NCBI GenBank assembly: GCA_949297565.1
Contig: CASFUI010000254.1
Location: forward strand, 1 to 5,252
DNA length: 5,252 nt
Source of the DNA: an uncultured Eubacteriales bacterium
Lineage (GTDB): Bacteria > Bacillota > Clostridia > Lachnospirales > Lachnospiraceae
Direction: 5' to 3'
In this document: positions 1-5,252 of the stretch, one piece after another
How the letters are laid out: each line of letters starts with the position of its first letter
Position numbering within the stretch: position 1 is the first letter of the stretch
Translations under genes and position numbers: made by a program
Notes under the pieces: model-generated
The model's database searches: none
What the model was told of the DNA's origin: nothing
Seen by the model: only the letters and a program-made list of their open reading frames with translations

Positions 1-785
1 ATGTTTCTGCACAGCTTCCTGTCCTTTATATCACTCTCAAACTCTGCACTTTCATAACCGGCGCTTACATTCCAGTCAAATTTATTAAGCATCCCCTTGA
101 CCAGCATATATTCACACCATATATTTTCCGTAACCGGAATCATTTCATATTTTTTTGAAAATAATAATTTTGTCTCATTATTTAATCTTAATTTAAGACC
201 TGGATTTTCCAAAAACTCCCGCACACAATCAAGATAATATTTATCACAGTACTCTTCTGTTTTATCACCATTGAAGCCGTCTTCCCTGTCATGATGATAA
301 TATATTGATGTGAGCCATACACTGTAATCATCTTTTGAACACTGCGGATTTTCTTCACAAAACTGTCTGTACGATAATGTATACGCGCTTAAATACCCGT
401 GAGGTATCTGCTGCTTCGGATACTTATACTTTACTGACGACATCTGCGGCTGCACTATGCTCTGAAAAACAAGATTTGCCTTTCCTATATCGTGATATTT
501 ACATGCGCTTATAATAAGCAATTTTTCCTTTTCAGTAAAATAATCTCCGTACATTTTAAAAAAATCTTCTGCGCATAATACCGTTTCGTCTAAATGCTCT
601 CTCAATGTTTTGTGATGTACTTCCGAATTTATATTTAAATTTTCTATATTGCCCTTAACCGCATTTATTTCCCATTCATCTAAATCGTCTCCGATTAGAT
701 TTAATATTTCCTTAAGCTGACAGGCAAGCCTGTCTCTTTTATCCTCAGTAATACTTTTTGTCGGAGACTTCGCATAATACACCAT
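1..785 (-). CDS. cas3: Cas3, N-terminal HD nuclease domain (partial; continues past the left edge)
   Basis: Type I CRISPR nuclease-helicase, recruited by target-bound Cascade to nick and degrade the displaced DNA strand. The 261 visible residues cover the HD domain. Visible metal-site motifs are H64 (REHLDE), H98-D99 (CKYHDIGKA), H129 (IPHGYLSAY), H164-H165-D166 (YYHHDRED) and D237 in LVKGMLNKFDWNVSAG, which matches the end of Cas3 HD domains. The N-terminus MVYYAKSP is typical of type I-B Cas3. The DExD/H helicase part lies outside the window, so intactness cannot be judged. The ATG at 785 is chosen because an in-frame TAA stands four codons upstream and GGGGG (792-796) lies seven bases before it. 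It is the only gene here not overlapping or closely abutting its upstream neighbour: a 104-base gap separates it from cas5. The family assignment is firm. Confidence 0.94.
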   Translation of the reverse strand, partial: MVYYAKSPTKSITEDKRDRLACQLKEILNLIGDDLDEWEINAVKGNIENLNINSEVHHKTLREHLDETVLCAEDFFKMYGDYFTEKEKLLIISACKYHDIGKANLVFQSIVQPQMSSVKYKYPKQQIPHGYLSAYTLSYRQFCEENPQCSKDDYSVWLTSIYYHHDREDGFNGDKTEEYCDKYYLDCVREFLENPGLKLRLNNETKLLFSKKYEMIPVTENIWCEYMLVKGMLNKFDWNVSAGYESAEFESDIKDRKLCRN

Positions 786-814
786 ATAATTCCCCCGTTA
801 CAATAAATGATTAA

Positions 815-886
815 ATACGGCATATCGCGGTACATTTCCGGACAAATAAATAATATATTCTCATGAAAACATACCGCATGCCGCAT
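815..886 (-). promoter_or_regulatory. Long imperfect stem-loop in the cas5-cas3 gap
   Basis: In the minus-strand transcript, the arm ATGCGGCATGCGGTA (886 down to 872) can pair with TACCGCGATATGCCGTAT (832 down to 815). The two segments are six and nine pairs, one of them G-U, separated by a three-base bulge, with a loop of about 39 bases. It begins four bases after the cas5 stop and ends about 18 bases before the cas3 ribosome binding site. There is no U-run after it, so it does not look like an intrinsic terminator. It could be an mRNA processing or stability element that sets cas3 expression apart from the Cascade genes. The pairing is read from the sequence; the role is a guess. Confidence 0.5.
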
Positions 887-889
887 ATT

Positions 890-1600
890 TTAAGCCAATG
901 CCACTATATCTCCATAGCTGTCAACAAGGGGTTCAGACAATCTCAATCCGTGCGGAAAATAATAAACCTTTACTTTACCGCCGTTTGTCTTCCATCTTCT
1001 AAGCCCCTGTTTTGAAATTTCATACTCTTTATTGAGCAGATATGTTGTTGTGGAAATATTTCCTATATCTATATCGCCGTCAACAGGTATGTATATATCT
1101 CTTTTTACCGCGACCTCATCTTCCGTATATTCCAGCTCTACAGCCTCGGCTTTTTGTATGTCCAGCAAATCCTCATGCCTTCCAAGAGATAAGTATCTCG
1201 GAGGATTTAAAACAGCCTCAAGAACTGTATCGAAATCCTTTTCCTCCGGCACCACATGTATAACCATATTGTTACAGCAAACCAGCTCAACATGCGCTAT
1301 CCCCTTAAAAACACCATATTCTTTGTTTCCGTCACTGACGCTGAACTGATGACGACCAGCCTCATATTTCGTATCAAAATTAAAAGAATATCTTGTATAC
1401 AGTTCCGAAACTGTTCCGGAATTTATTCCCTGAATGCTTACTTTCATAGGGTGATACTCTTTAAATCCGCAGGCTGCATGTATCATACCGATTACCGTCG
1501 AATACGGAGGAAGCGGAAACGTTTCTTTAATTAAAAAACTGCTTGGCTTTCTATAATTCACAAGATTTTGAAAGCACTCAATTCTAATTGCTCTCTCCAT
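890..1600 (-). CDS. cas5b: Cas5, type I-B Cascade subunit
   Basis: Cas5 is the RAMP-fold subunit that caps the crRNA 5' handle at the foot of Cascade and contacts the large subunit Cas8. The 236-residue length is normal for the Cas5t/Cas5b group. Visible family signatures are the first strand MERAIRIECFQNLVNYRKPS, the block KETFPLPPYSTVIGM (25-39) followed by IHAACGF, and YLSLGRHEDLL (136-146). No catalytic residues are expected, since Cas6 does the processing in this system. The ATG at 1600 overlaps the end of cas7 by 17 bases. The nearest good purine run, AGAGGAAG (1613-1620), is 12 bases from the ATG, longer than ideal, so translation may depend partly on coupling to cas7. The gene ends in TAA at 890. 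The assignment is firm. Confidence 0.95.
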   Translation of the reverse strand: MERAIRIECFQNLVNYRKPSSFLIKETFPLPPYSTVIGMIHAACGFKEYHPMKVSIQGINSGTVSELYTRYSFNFDTKYEAGRHQFSVSDGNKEYGVFKGIAHVELVCCNNMVIHVVPEEKDFDTVLEAVLNPPRYLSLGRHEDLLDIQKAEAVELEYTEDEVAVKRDIYIPVDGDIDIGNISTTTYLLNKEYEISKQGLRRWKTNGGKVKVYYFPHGLRLSEPLVDSYGDIVALA

Positions 1601-2462
1601 AATATTTATCCACTTCCTCTTTCAAATGTTTAAATGCGTCGGCAACTGTCTGAGCTTTTAACTCTCTCCTGAGCTCGTCCTCATTATCAAATACTCCTGA
1701 CACAACTCCGGCAACAGTATTTTCACTAACATCTGAACTTCCGGAAATTATATCTTTAAGCGTAGCTGCCGAAATTGAATTCTTGTCCATAAATATTCTG
1801 TTTTCAAAGAAAGGGTTTTTTCTGCTGTATCTTCCTCCTATGACAAAAAGAGGACTAAGATTTTCTCTTCTGCCCTTTATATCCCGATAAAGATAACTTA
1901 CAGCATCCAACAGAGCCTTAACACGCTCCGCCTTTTCCTGCTGTGAAATATTAATTTCACCGTCAACTCCTATTCTCTCTAAATCAACCGTTATCGTATA
2001 TGAATAATAGGAGCGCTGTATCTCGCTCTGGGCAATTCCGTTCTCAAGCCCCTGACGTCTTGCAAGTCCCATATTTGTAAGGAACTCCAAATCACTTTTA
2101 TAAGGCTCAAGCGCCACGGCATTGCTCAGCCTCACAACTGCGCTTCTGGTAGAAGCCCCTCCTTTTTTATCATCCGCTTTCGATGTCGTCTTCATATATC
2201 CGAATAGATCTATCTCCGGATAATCTTTTATAGTAGCCGCAGGCGCAAACTGTACAACACCGCTTTTTCCGTCCACCGGAGTATTATCCCAGCCTAACTG
2301 CTGAATAATATTATATCTCATCGCCTGTCTTGATATATAAGAATACTGCTCATAATTTCCGCGAGACATCTTTTTAAGAGCCGTAATATTGCCCACACCC
2401 TCTCCGTAATTTGCACTCTCTGCAAGAAATATCATTGTAAATGTTAATCCACTCTTATTCAT
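1584..2462 (-). CDS. cas7: Cas7/Cst2/DevR, Cascade backbone subunit
   Basis: Cas7 polymerises along the crRNA to form the helical backbone of Cascade, and is normally the most abundant subunit. The 292-residue protein matches the Cst2/DevR branch: the first strand SGLTFTMIFLAESANYGEG, the conserved SRQAMRYNI (44-52), DLFGYM (85-90) before a disordered lysine/glycine-rich stretch, RSAVVRLSNAVALEPY (106-121), and FVIGGRYSRKNPFF (206-219). The C-terminus is a charged helix (EDELRRELKAQTVADAFKHLKEEV). The ATG at 2462 overlaps the end of cas8 by eight bases (ATGAATAA). It has the best ribosome binding site in the operon, AGGAGGAG at 2469-2476, six bases away, which suits a multi-copy subunit. The stop is TAG, inside the start of cas5. 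The assignment is firm. Confidence 0.95.
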   Translation of the reverse strand: MNKSGLTFTMIFLAESANYGEGVGNITALKKMSRGNYEQYSYISRQAMRYNIIQQLGWDNTPVDGKSGVVQFAPAATIKDYPEIDLFGYMKTTSKADDKKGGASTRSAVVRLSNAVALEPYKSDLEFLTNMGLARRQGLENGIAQSEIQRSYYSYTITVDLERIGVDGEINISQQEKAERVKALLDAVSYLYRDIKGRRENLSPLFVIGGRYSRKNPFFENRIFMDKNSISAATLKDIISGSSDVSENTVAGVVSGVFDNEDELRRELKAQTVADAFKHLKEEVDKYYGESN

Positions 2463-2772
2463 TTGACACTCCTCCTATTTTCTCAAAATGACTCCCCTGT
2501 ATTCCTAATACAAACGCATATCCGTATGTCTGAAATACCTCAGCATCGCAAATAAGCTTAATAAGCGTATCCGGAATTTGCAGCTTTGTAGAACAGTATA
2601 CTCTCATAATAATGTCCATAAACCTCTGACAGTTATTTACAGAAAGAGCATTCAGCAGCTGATACACCATTCCTCTTAAACATGAATCATCATTAGTACC
2701 TTTTGCATCTAATAATGCCCTTCTCAATTCATAACCCTTATTTTTTATTCTTTTTGCCTCATCAATATCCAT
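2455..2772 (-). CDS. Candidate Cas11-like small subunit, internal start within cas8
   Basis: An in-frame ATG at 2772 (Met455 of Cas8) would give a separate 105-residue protein sharing the Cas8 C-terminus, beginning MDIDEAKRIKNKGYELRRAL. It is preceded by GGGAGGT (2779-2785); the GGAGG core is seven bases from the ATG, as good as the sites in front of the annotated cas genes and far better than chance inside a coding region. The product looks mostly helical. In type I-B, I-C and I-D systems, the Cas11 small subunit is known to be made from internal starts in the cas8 or cas10d gene. Here the translation signal is seen directly, but production of the protein and its role in Cascade are inferred. 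A chance purine run remains possible. Confidence 0.65.
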   Translation of the reverse strand: MDIDEAKRIKNKGYELRRALLDAKGTNDDSCLRGMVYQLLNALSVNNCQRFMDIIMRVYCSTKLQIPDTLIKLICDAEVFQTYGYAFVLGIQGSHFEKIGGVSNE

Positions 2773-4134
2773 TAACTTACCTCCCGTAATATAACCAATA
2801 CGCTTAACAACAGCTTTAAGCTCGATTCTGTATAACTGCTCCGCTTTTTTAAAAACATTCCCGTTCTCGCTCTGTTCAAGAGACAGCTTTAGCAGTTTGT
2901 TTATTGCAGCATACTGGCTTCTGTACTGCAAAATATTTATTACCGCTTCCTCGTGCACATTCCAGTAATCGTTGTTTGTCTTTACATATGGCTGTTCTGC
3001 CAGACTGTTCAATACACCCATGACTGTTGTATCTTTTAATAATTCCAATACATCTTTACTTATTACATTAAAGAAATATCTGTCGTTATCCTTGCTGCCC
3101 CTTATTATAATCTGAACATTTTCAAGTCTTTTTGTATCATTCTCTAGCAGAATATTAATCGTCCTTGCAATCCATTGTGAATACTTTTCATCAATTTCCT
3201 TCTGCTCGCCGAAATCCTTGTCCTTGCTGTTATTGCGCAAAAGCACACTTACCGCTGCATTAGTATTTATAAACATAAAGCTGTTTCCCATAAGCCTGAA
3301 ACCAAGCGGCACCAAAGAATATAAAAACGCGCACACCGGACACAAAAAGGCATCCACCTTACAATCCCAGAATGCCGAGCGCTTTCTTGCAAGGTCATCT
3401 GCTCTTTCCGTCATAAACGCAATAGATACTTTTTCAGAATTATCAATTCTGTTCCCGCATTCAATACACATATCCTTTGCCTTGCTATGGTCTGCTGCAA
3501 TGTAATTTTTTAACGGAGCCGAAAAATCTTTTTCGAACATCTCTCTCATATCTTTTGCGGCATTTGCCCGGAGCAGAAAACTCTTCCCATCCCAAAATCT
3601 GTTTATAATATTATAAATAATGCTTTTCATACAGAAAGTTTCCCTGCACAAAGGCTGGCTAAGAAACGTCTCCAGCTCACTTAAACGAACAACCAGTTCG
3701 CTCCCCATATCAGGCTTAAGCTTATTTTTTTCCAGCCTCTCATACACTTCTGAATTGCTGATTTTATCCTCTATGTTTTTAAAACCTGATTTATAACTGT
3801 TAGAAAGCAGTTTATCATTTATAAACTTTAAATCGTCTTTGAATTTACCTGCATCCCAATCCTCTTTGCCTGCGGCATTCAGAATTATGTGTATCTTATC
3901 CATAACCTGCTTATAAGCCGTATTGTCGCCGTAACATTCTACAAAAGCCTTAAAATACATATCGGTCCAGTCCGCCTGCACCGCAAAATCCCGGTTAAGC
4001 CAAAACGACTGGTTGTCCGCTGATATACCGTAATCATAATCTCTCTGCGCCCCACTCATCTCCAGAAGATAATTCAAGCCCGAAATCCCCACATTCTTCA
4101 GAAAATCTCCCAAAGAAATATTAATTGTATCCAC
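2455..4134 (-). CDS. cas8b1: Cas8b1/Cst1, Cascade large subunit with CXXC-CXXC motif
   Basis: The large subunit of type I-B Cascade recognises the PAM, helps open the target duplex and recruits Cas3. The 559-residue protein carries the hallmark of the Cst1 family: two cysteine pairs, C223-IE-C226 and C265-PV-C268, a likely zinc-binding knuckle, followed by FLYSLVPLGFRLMGNSFMFIN. Its position between cas6 and cas7/cst2 is the usual Cst order. The residues after about 400 look largely alpha-helical, as expected for the part equivalent to the small subunit. The start is a GTG at 4134: a TAG lies immediately upstream in frame, and GGAGGGG (4142-4148) stands seven bases before the GTG. The gene follows cas6 by 18 bases and overlaps cas7 by eight. 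Sequence conservation in Cas8 is low, so the call rests on the cysteine motif plus context. Confidence 0.92.
   Translation of the reverse strand: MDTINISLGDFLKNVGISGLNYLLEMSGAQRDYDYGISADNQSFWLNRDFAVQADWTDMYFKAFVECYGDNTAYKQVMDKIHIILNAAGKEDWDAGKFKDDLKFINDKLLSNSYKSGFKNIEDKISNSEVYERLEKNKLKPDMGSELVVRLSELETFLSQPLCRETFCMKSIIYNIINRFWDGKSFLLRANAAKDMREMFEKDFSAPLKNYIAADHSKAKDMCIECGNRIDNSEKVSIAFMTERADDLARKRSAFWDCKVDAFLCPVCAFLYSLVPLGFRLMGNSFMFINTNAAVSVLLRNNSKDKDFGEQKEIDEKYSQWIARTINILLENDTKRLENVQIIIRGSKDNDRYFFNVISKDVLELLKDTTVMGVLNSLAEQPYVKTNNDYWNVHEEAVINILQYRSQYAAINKLLKLSLEQSENGNVFKKAEQLYRIELKAVVKRIGYITGGKLMDIDEAKRIKNKGYELRRALLDAKGTNDDSCLRGMVYQLLNALSVNNCQRFMDIIMRVYCSTKLQIPDTLIKLICDAEVFQTYGYAFVLGIQGSHFEKIGGVSNE
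2779..2785 (-). promoter_or_regulatory. Internal ribosome binding site inside cas8
   Basis: GGGAGGT in the coding strand of cas8, with GGAGG (2780-2784) seven bases before the in-frame ATG at 2772. It encodes Gly451-Gly452 of Cas8 in passing (TGGKLMDID). This is what supports an independently translated C-terminal product. Confidence 0.65.
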
Positions 4135-4152
4135 CTATGCTCCCCTCCTTTC

Positions 4153-4875
4153 CTAACCTATTACGCGGAACTGCCCGTTTCCCGAAGACCTTCTGACTCC
4201 GATTCCCGACATATGCAGGACATTTAAAAGTTTTATATCCCCGGTAAGTTTAAATACGCCGATAGATGCATCGACAGGTCGCCCAAATATAAACTTTACT
4301 ATTTTTTTCGCTTTTACAGGCGTCACAGAAAATCCTTCCGTTGTAAGCGGCAAATTCATTTTTTTAAGAAAAATTTCGACATTTTCCTTAAGTGCCTCCG
4401 AAAAGCCCGGCATATCGCAACTGTAATAAATATCCGTATTGTCCTCGGAATTATGCCTTCTCACAACAAGCGGACTCTGCATTTTTATTATAACTTCATT
4501 GTCAGTAATATCGTTAATATTCTGAACTGACAAAGAAACAAGCTCCATTGTATTGGAAGCCATCGGATATTTACTGTGTTTTTTGGCTTGAAACGCGTTA
4601 AAAAACCATAAGAGCTCCTGCTGGTCCAAATCCGAAAAATACAGCGTAAAACCGTTCTCATCAAGCTCAATCTTATCATTTTTAAATCTTGCTCCCGGCA
4701 GATAATAGCTGAAGCAATACGACTTAATCACCGACCTGCTTTTGGTATACAATTTTTCATATAATTCCGGAGAATACGACTGGATCGCAGCCTTAAGATA
4801 GCTCACTATAACTCTGTCAATGTCTTTAACCAAAAAACTTTTTTCGAGTTTAAAGTACAGTTTATATTTATACAT
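4153..4875 (-). CDS. cas6: Cas6, CRISPR RNA processing endoribonuclease
   Basis: Cas6 cleaves the precursor CRISPR transcript within each repeat, leaving an eight-base 5' handle on the crRNA. The 240-residue length is typical. The family is shown by the C-terminal glycine-rich loop, GIGVRRSSGNG (224-234), which contacts the repeat RNA, and by the preceding KIVKFIFGRPVDASIGVFKLTGD (191-213), the standard last strands of the second RAMP domain. QSPLVVRRHN (133-142) matches a conserved mid-protein block. The N-terminal helix region where many Cas6 proteins carry the catalytic histidine reads YEKLYTKSRS, with no histidine. The only histidines are H100, H141 and H221. The ATG at 4875 has a good site, AAAGGGGGTG, with GGGGG at 4883-4887. 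It is the first gene of the operon. The family is certain; the active-site residues are not. Confidence 0.93.
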   Translation of the reverse strand: MYKYKLYFKLEKSFLVKDIDRVIVSYLKAAIQSYSPELYEKLYTKSRSVIKSYCFSYYLPGARFKNDKIELDENGFTLYFSDLDQQELLWFFNAFQAKKHSKYPMASNTMELVSLSVQNINDITDNEVIIKMQSPLVVRRHNSEDNTDIYYSCDMPGFSEALKENVEIFLKKMNLPLTTEGFSVTPVKAKKIVKFIFGRPVDASIGVFKLTGDIKLLNVLHMSGIGVRRSSGNGQFRVIG

Positions 4876-4912
4876 TCAACCACCCCCTTTCCCTATTAGA
4901 TTTCGTATTTAC

Positions 4913-4941
4913 AAATTACCACTTTTTTCCACATATGTCAA
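4913..4941 (-). promoter_or_regulatory. Likely promoter of the cas operon
   Basis: On the minus strand there is an exact TTGACA (-35, 4936-4941), then 17 bases, then TAATTT (4913-4918), a weak -10 with three of six consensus bases. Transcription would begin around 4905, giving a 5' leader of about 30 bases before cas6. A weak -10 with a perfect -35 would suit a regulated promoter. The -35 lies inside a CRISPR-repeat-like sequence (4927-4953), and a possible Cascade target starts about ten bases upstream. Predicted by eye only. Confidence 0.5.
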
Positions 4942-4953
4942 TAATAAAAAACC
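4927..4953 (-). repeat. CRISPR-repeat-like sequence, inverted relative to the other two copies
   Basis: Read on the minus strand, this segment starts GGTTTTTTAT and ends GACATATGTGGAA. It shares the exact ten bases GGTTTTTTAT with plus-strand 5039-5048, and its end resembles the ACATTGTGGAA found at 5014-5024 and 5065-5075. It lacks the ATGTAAAT handle. It contains the -35 of the likely cas promoter. It may be a decayed repeat or an operator with a TTCCACA core; the similarity is real but short and AT-rich. Confidence 0.4.
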
Positions 4954-4967
4954 AATATAATGGTTTT
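4948..4967. repeat. AT-rich palindrome AAAACCA-ATATAA-TGGTTTT
   Basis: Seven-base perfect inverted repeat with a six-base loop, flanked by T-rich DNA on both strands (TTTTATTTTTTG to the right; TTTTTTATTATTG to the left on the minus strand). It could act as a weak bidirectional terminator shielding the cas promoter. It also contains the CCA plus TATAATGGTTTT segment matched by the spacer-like sequence to the right, so the two roles cannot be separated by inspection. Confidence 0.4.
4952..4967 (+). promoter_or_regulatory. Putative Cascade target: CCA PAM followed by TATAATGGTTTT match
   Basis: CCA at 4952-4954 is followed by one non-matching base and then TATAATGGTTTT (4956-4967). The same 12 bases occur at 5033-5044, starting at the second base after the repeat-like handle ATGTAAAT. 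CCA is an accepted PAM in clostridial type I-B systems, and its register is exactly that expected for a type I protospacer. The site is upstream of and next to the -35 of the likely cas promoter. The sequence match is direct; use as a target is inferred. Confidence 0.45.
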
Positions 4968-5001
4968 ATTTTTTGTTATTGATTTTTCATGAATATATTT
5001 A

Positions 5002-5075
5002 TATAATTTAATAACATTGTGGAATGTAAATTTATAATGGTTTTTTATGTTTATCTTAATAGCTACATTGTGGAA
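5002..5075 (+). CRISPR. Degenerate mini-CRISPR: two repeat-like elements around a short spacer-like sequence (possible CreA/CreR guide)
   Basis: The first repeat-like element (about 5002-5031) ends ACATTGTGGAATGTAAAT, very like the 3' half of clostridial type I-B repeats, with ATGTAAAT as the expected eight-base handle. The second (about 5049-5075) starts GTTTATCTTAA and ends ACATTGTGGAA, but its handle region is replaced by ATTTTTTT. The shared cores are 51 bases apart, shorter than a normal repeat-spacer period, leaving about 17 spacer-like bases (5032-5048). Position next to the cas promoter and orientation away from cas6 match known Cas-regulating RNA genes. The repeat family is judged from memory of clostridial repeats; no full array is in the window for comparison. 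It could instead be paired operator sites or the end of a decayed array. Confidence 0.45.
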
Positions 5076-5159
5076 ATTTTTTTATTAAACTATACGGGAA
5101 CTGCTTACGCAATTAAGAACATGGGATATTCTCCATGTAAGAAATGTAATCCAGATTAA
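5037..5159 (+). pseudogene. Remnant of a GYxPCxxC-type gene (C-terminal end only)
   Basis: An open frame of 40 codons from ATG 5037 to TAA 5157-5159. Its last 23 codons (from 5088) read like the end of a real protein: ...GTAYAIKNMGYSPCKKCNPD. The pattern of an alanine-containing helix followed by GYxPCxxCxP is a common C-terminal tail of small metal-binding or surface-nuclease-like domains. The upstream codons are hydrophobic and low-complexity, coincide with the CRISPR-like element, and have no ribosome binding site. The likely reading is that the 3' end of a plus-strand gene survives where the CRISPR-Cas locus joined older DNA. A functional 40-residue peptide is less likely. Confidence 0.45.
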
Positions 5160-5170
5160 TTAAAACAACA

Positions 5171-5205
5171 GCACCGATGCCCCCAAAATAAGTCGCACCG
5201 GTGCC
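5171..5205 (-). terminator. Rho-independent terminator of a gene beyond the right edge, minus strand
   Basis: GCACCGGTGC (5195-5204) and GCACCGATGC (5171-5180) form a ten-position stem with one mismatch and a 14-base loop. On the minus strand it is followed by TGTTGTTTTAATT, a fair U-rich tail. On the plus strand the following bases CAATTTACAATT are not U-rich, so termination should work mainly leftward. It would end a minus-strand gene lying right of the window and insulate the cas promoter from it; it also lies just after the plus-strand remnant. Confidence 0.7.
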
Positions 5206-5252
5206 AATTTACAATTATAAACTCAAAGATAAGGCAGTGCGGATGACAGGAC
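5206..5252. other. Right edge, no gene assignable
   Basis: Forty-seven bases to the right of the terminator. On the minus strand all three frames reach a stop soon after the edge, so this may include the last codons of the gene that uses the hairpin at 5171-5205. Too short to identify. Confidence 0.3.

Noticed and set aside
701..886. A 61-codon minus-strand frame spanning the cas5-cas3 gap and the start of cas3
   Set aside because: It has no ribosome binding site, overlaps the well-supported cas3 start in another frame, and its first half is the inverted repeat. The translation resembles no family I know.
1032..1534. Plus-strand open frames of 73 to 105 codons opposite cas5, and one at 3218-3505 opposite cas8
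   Set aside because: Serine-rich or low-complexity translations without plausible starts, antisense to confidently identified cas genes; they are shadows of the real frames.
4488..4679. A 63-codon minus-strand frame inside cas6
   Set aside because: Entirely within cas6 in another frame, with no start signal.
4960..4992. Ten-codon plus-strand frame starting ATGGTTTTATTT, considered as a CreT-type toxin next to the guide
   Set aside because: No ribosome binding site and no tandem rare codons such as AGA-AGA. I found no CreT-like mini-gene on either strand of 4876-5252.
5119..5138. ACATGG…CCATGT hairpin, considered as a terminator
   Set aside because: Only six pairs and no following T-run; it lies inside the GYSPC remnant, where it encodes part of the motif.
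4876..5252. A regular CRISPR array or leader
   Set aside because: Only two degenerate same-strand repeat-like elements with a 51-base period, and no third unit. The main array must be elsewhere.

Overview
The window carries the first five genes of a type I-B CRISPR-Cas operon of the Cst ("Tneap") kind. All five are on the minus strand and read from right to left: cas6, cas8b1/cst1, cas7/cst2, cas5b and the N-terminal part of cas3, which runs off the left edge. The low-GC DNA, purine-rich GGAGG-type ribosome binding sites and the protein types suggest a member of the Clostridia, perhaps Lachnospiraceae. This is an inference from style, not a taxonomic match. No adaptation genes (cas4, cas1, cas2) and no full CRISPR array lie inside the window; they would be expected beyond the left edge, downstream of cas3.

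Layout: positions 1-785 encode the Cas3 HD nuclease domain. A 104-base gap (786-889) holds a long imperfect inverted repeat. Cas5, Cas7 and Cas8 (890-4134) overlap one another end to start, and cas6 (4153-4875) lies 18 bases upstream of cas8. The 377 bases right of cas6 hold the likely operon promoter, several CRISPR-repeat-like sequences, a short remnant of an unrelated plus-strand gene ending in GYSPCKKCNPD, and a strong hairpin terminator (5171-5205) probably serving a gene beyond the right edge.

Working together: Cas6 processes the CRISPR transcript; Cas8, Cas7 and Cas5 assemble with the crRNA into Cascade; Cas3 is recruited to degrade the target. The cas8 reading frame contains a near-ideal internal ribosome binding site and in-frame ATG (2772), which would yield a separate 105-residue C-terminal protein. 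This is how the Cas11 small subunit is made in several type I systems.

The most unusual part is upstream of cas6. A degenerate CRISPR-like unit on the plus strand (about 5002-5075) has a repeat 3' half ending ATGTAAAT. The spacer-like sequence that follows matches, at positions 2 to 13, a site at 4956-4967. That site is preceded in exact register by CCA, a type I-B PAM, and lies about ten bases from the -35 of the likely cas promoter. The arrangement fits a Cas-regulating crRNA-like guide (CreA/CreR type) by which Cascade would repress its own operon. The geometry is read directly from the sequence; the function is inference.
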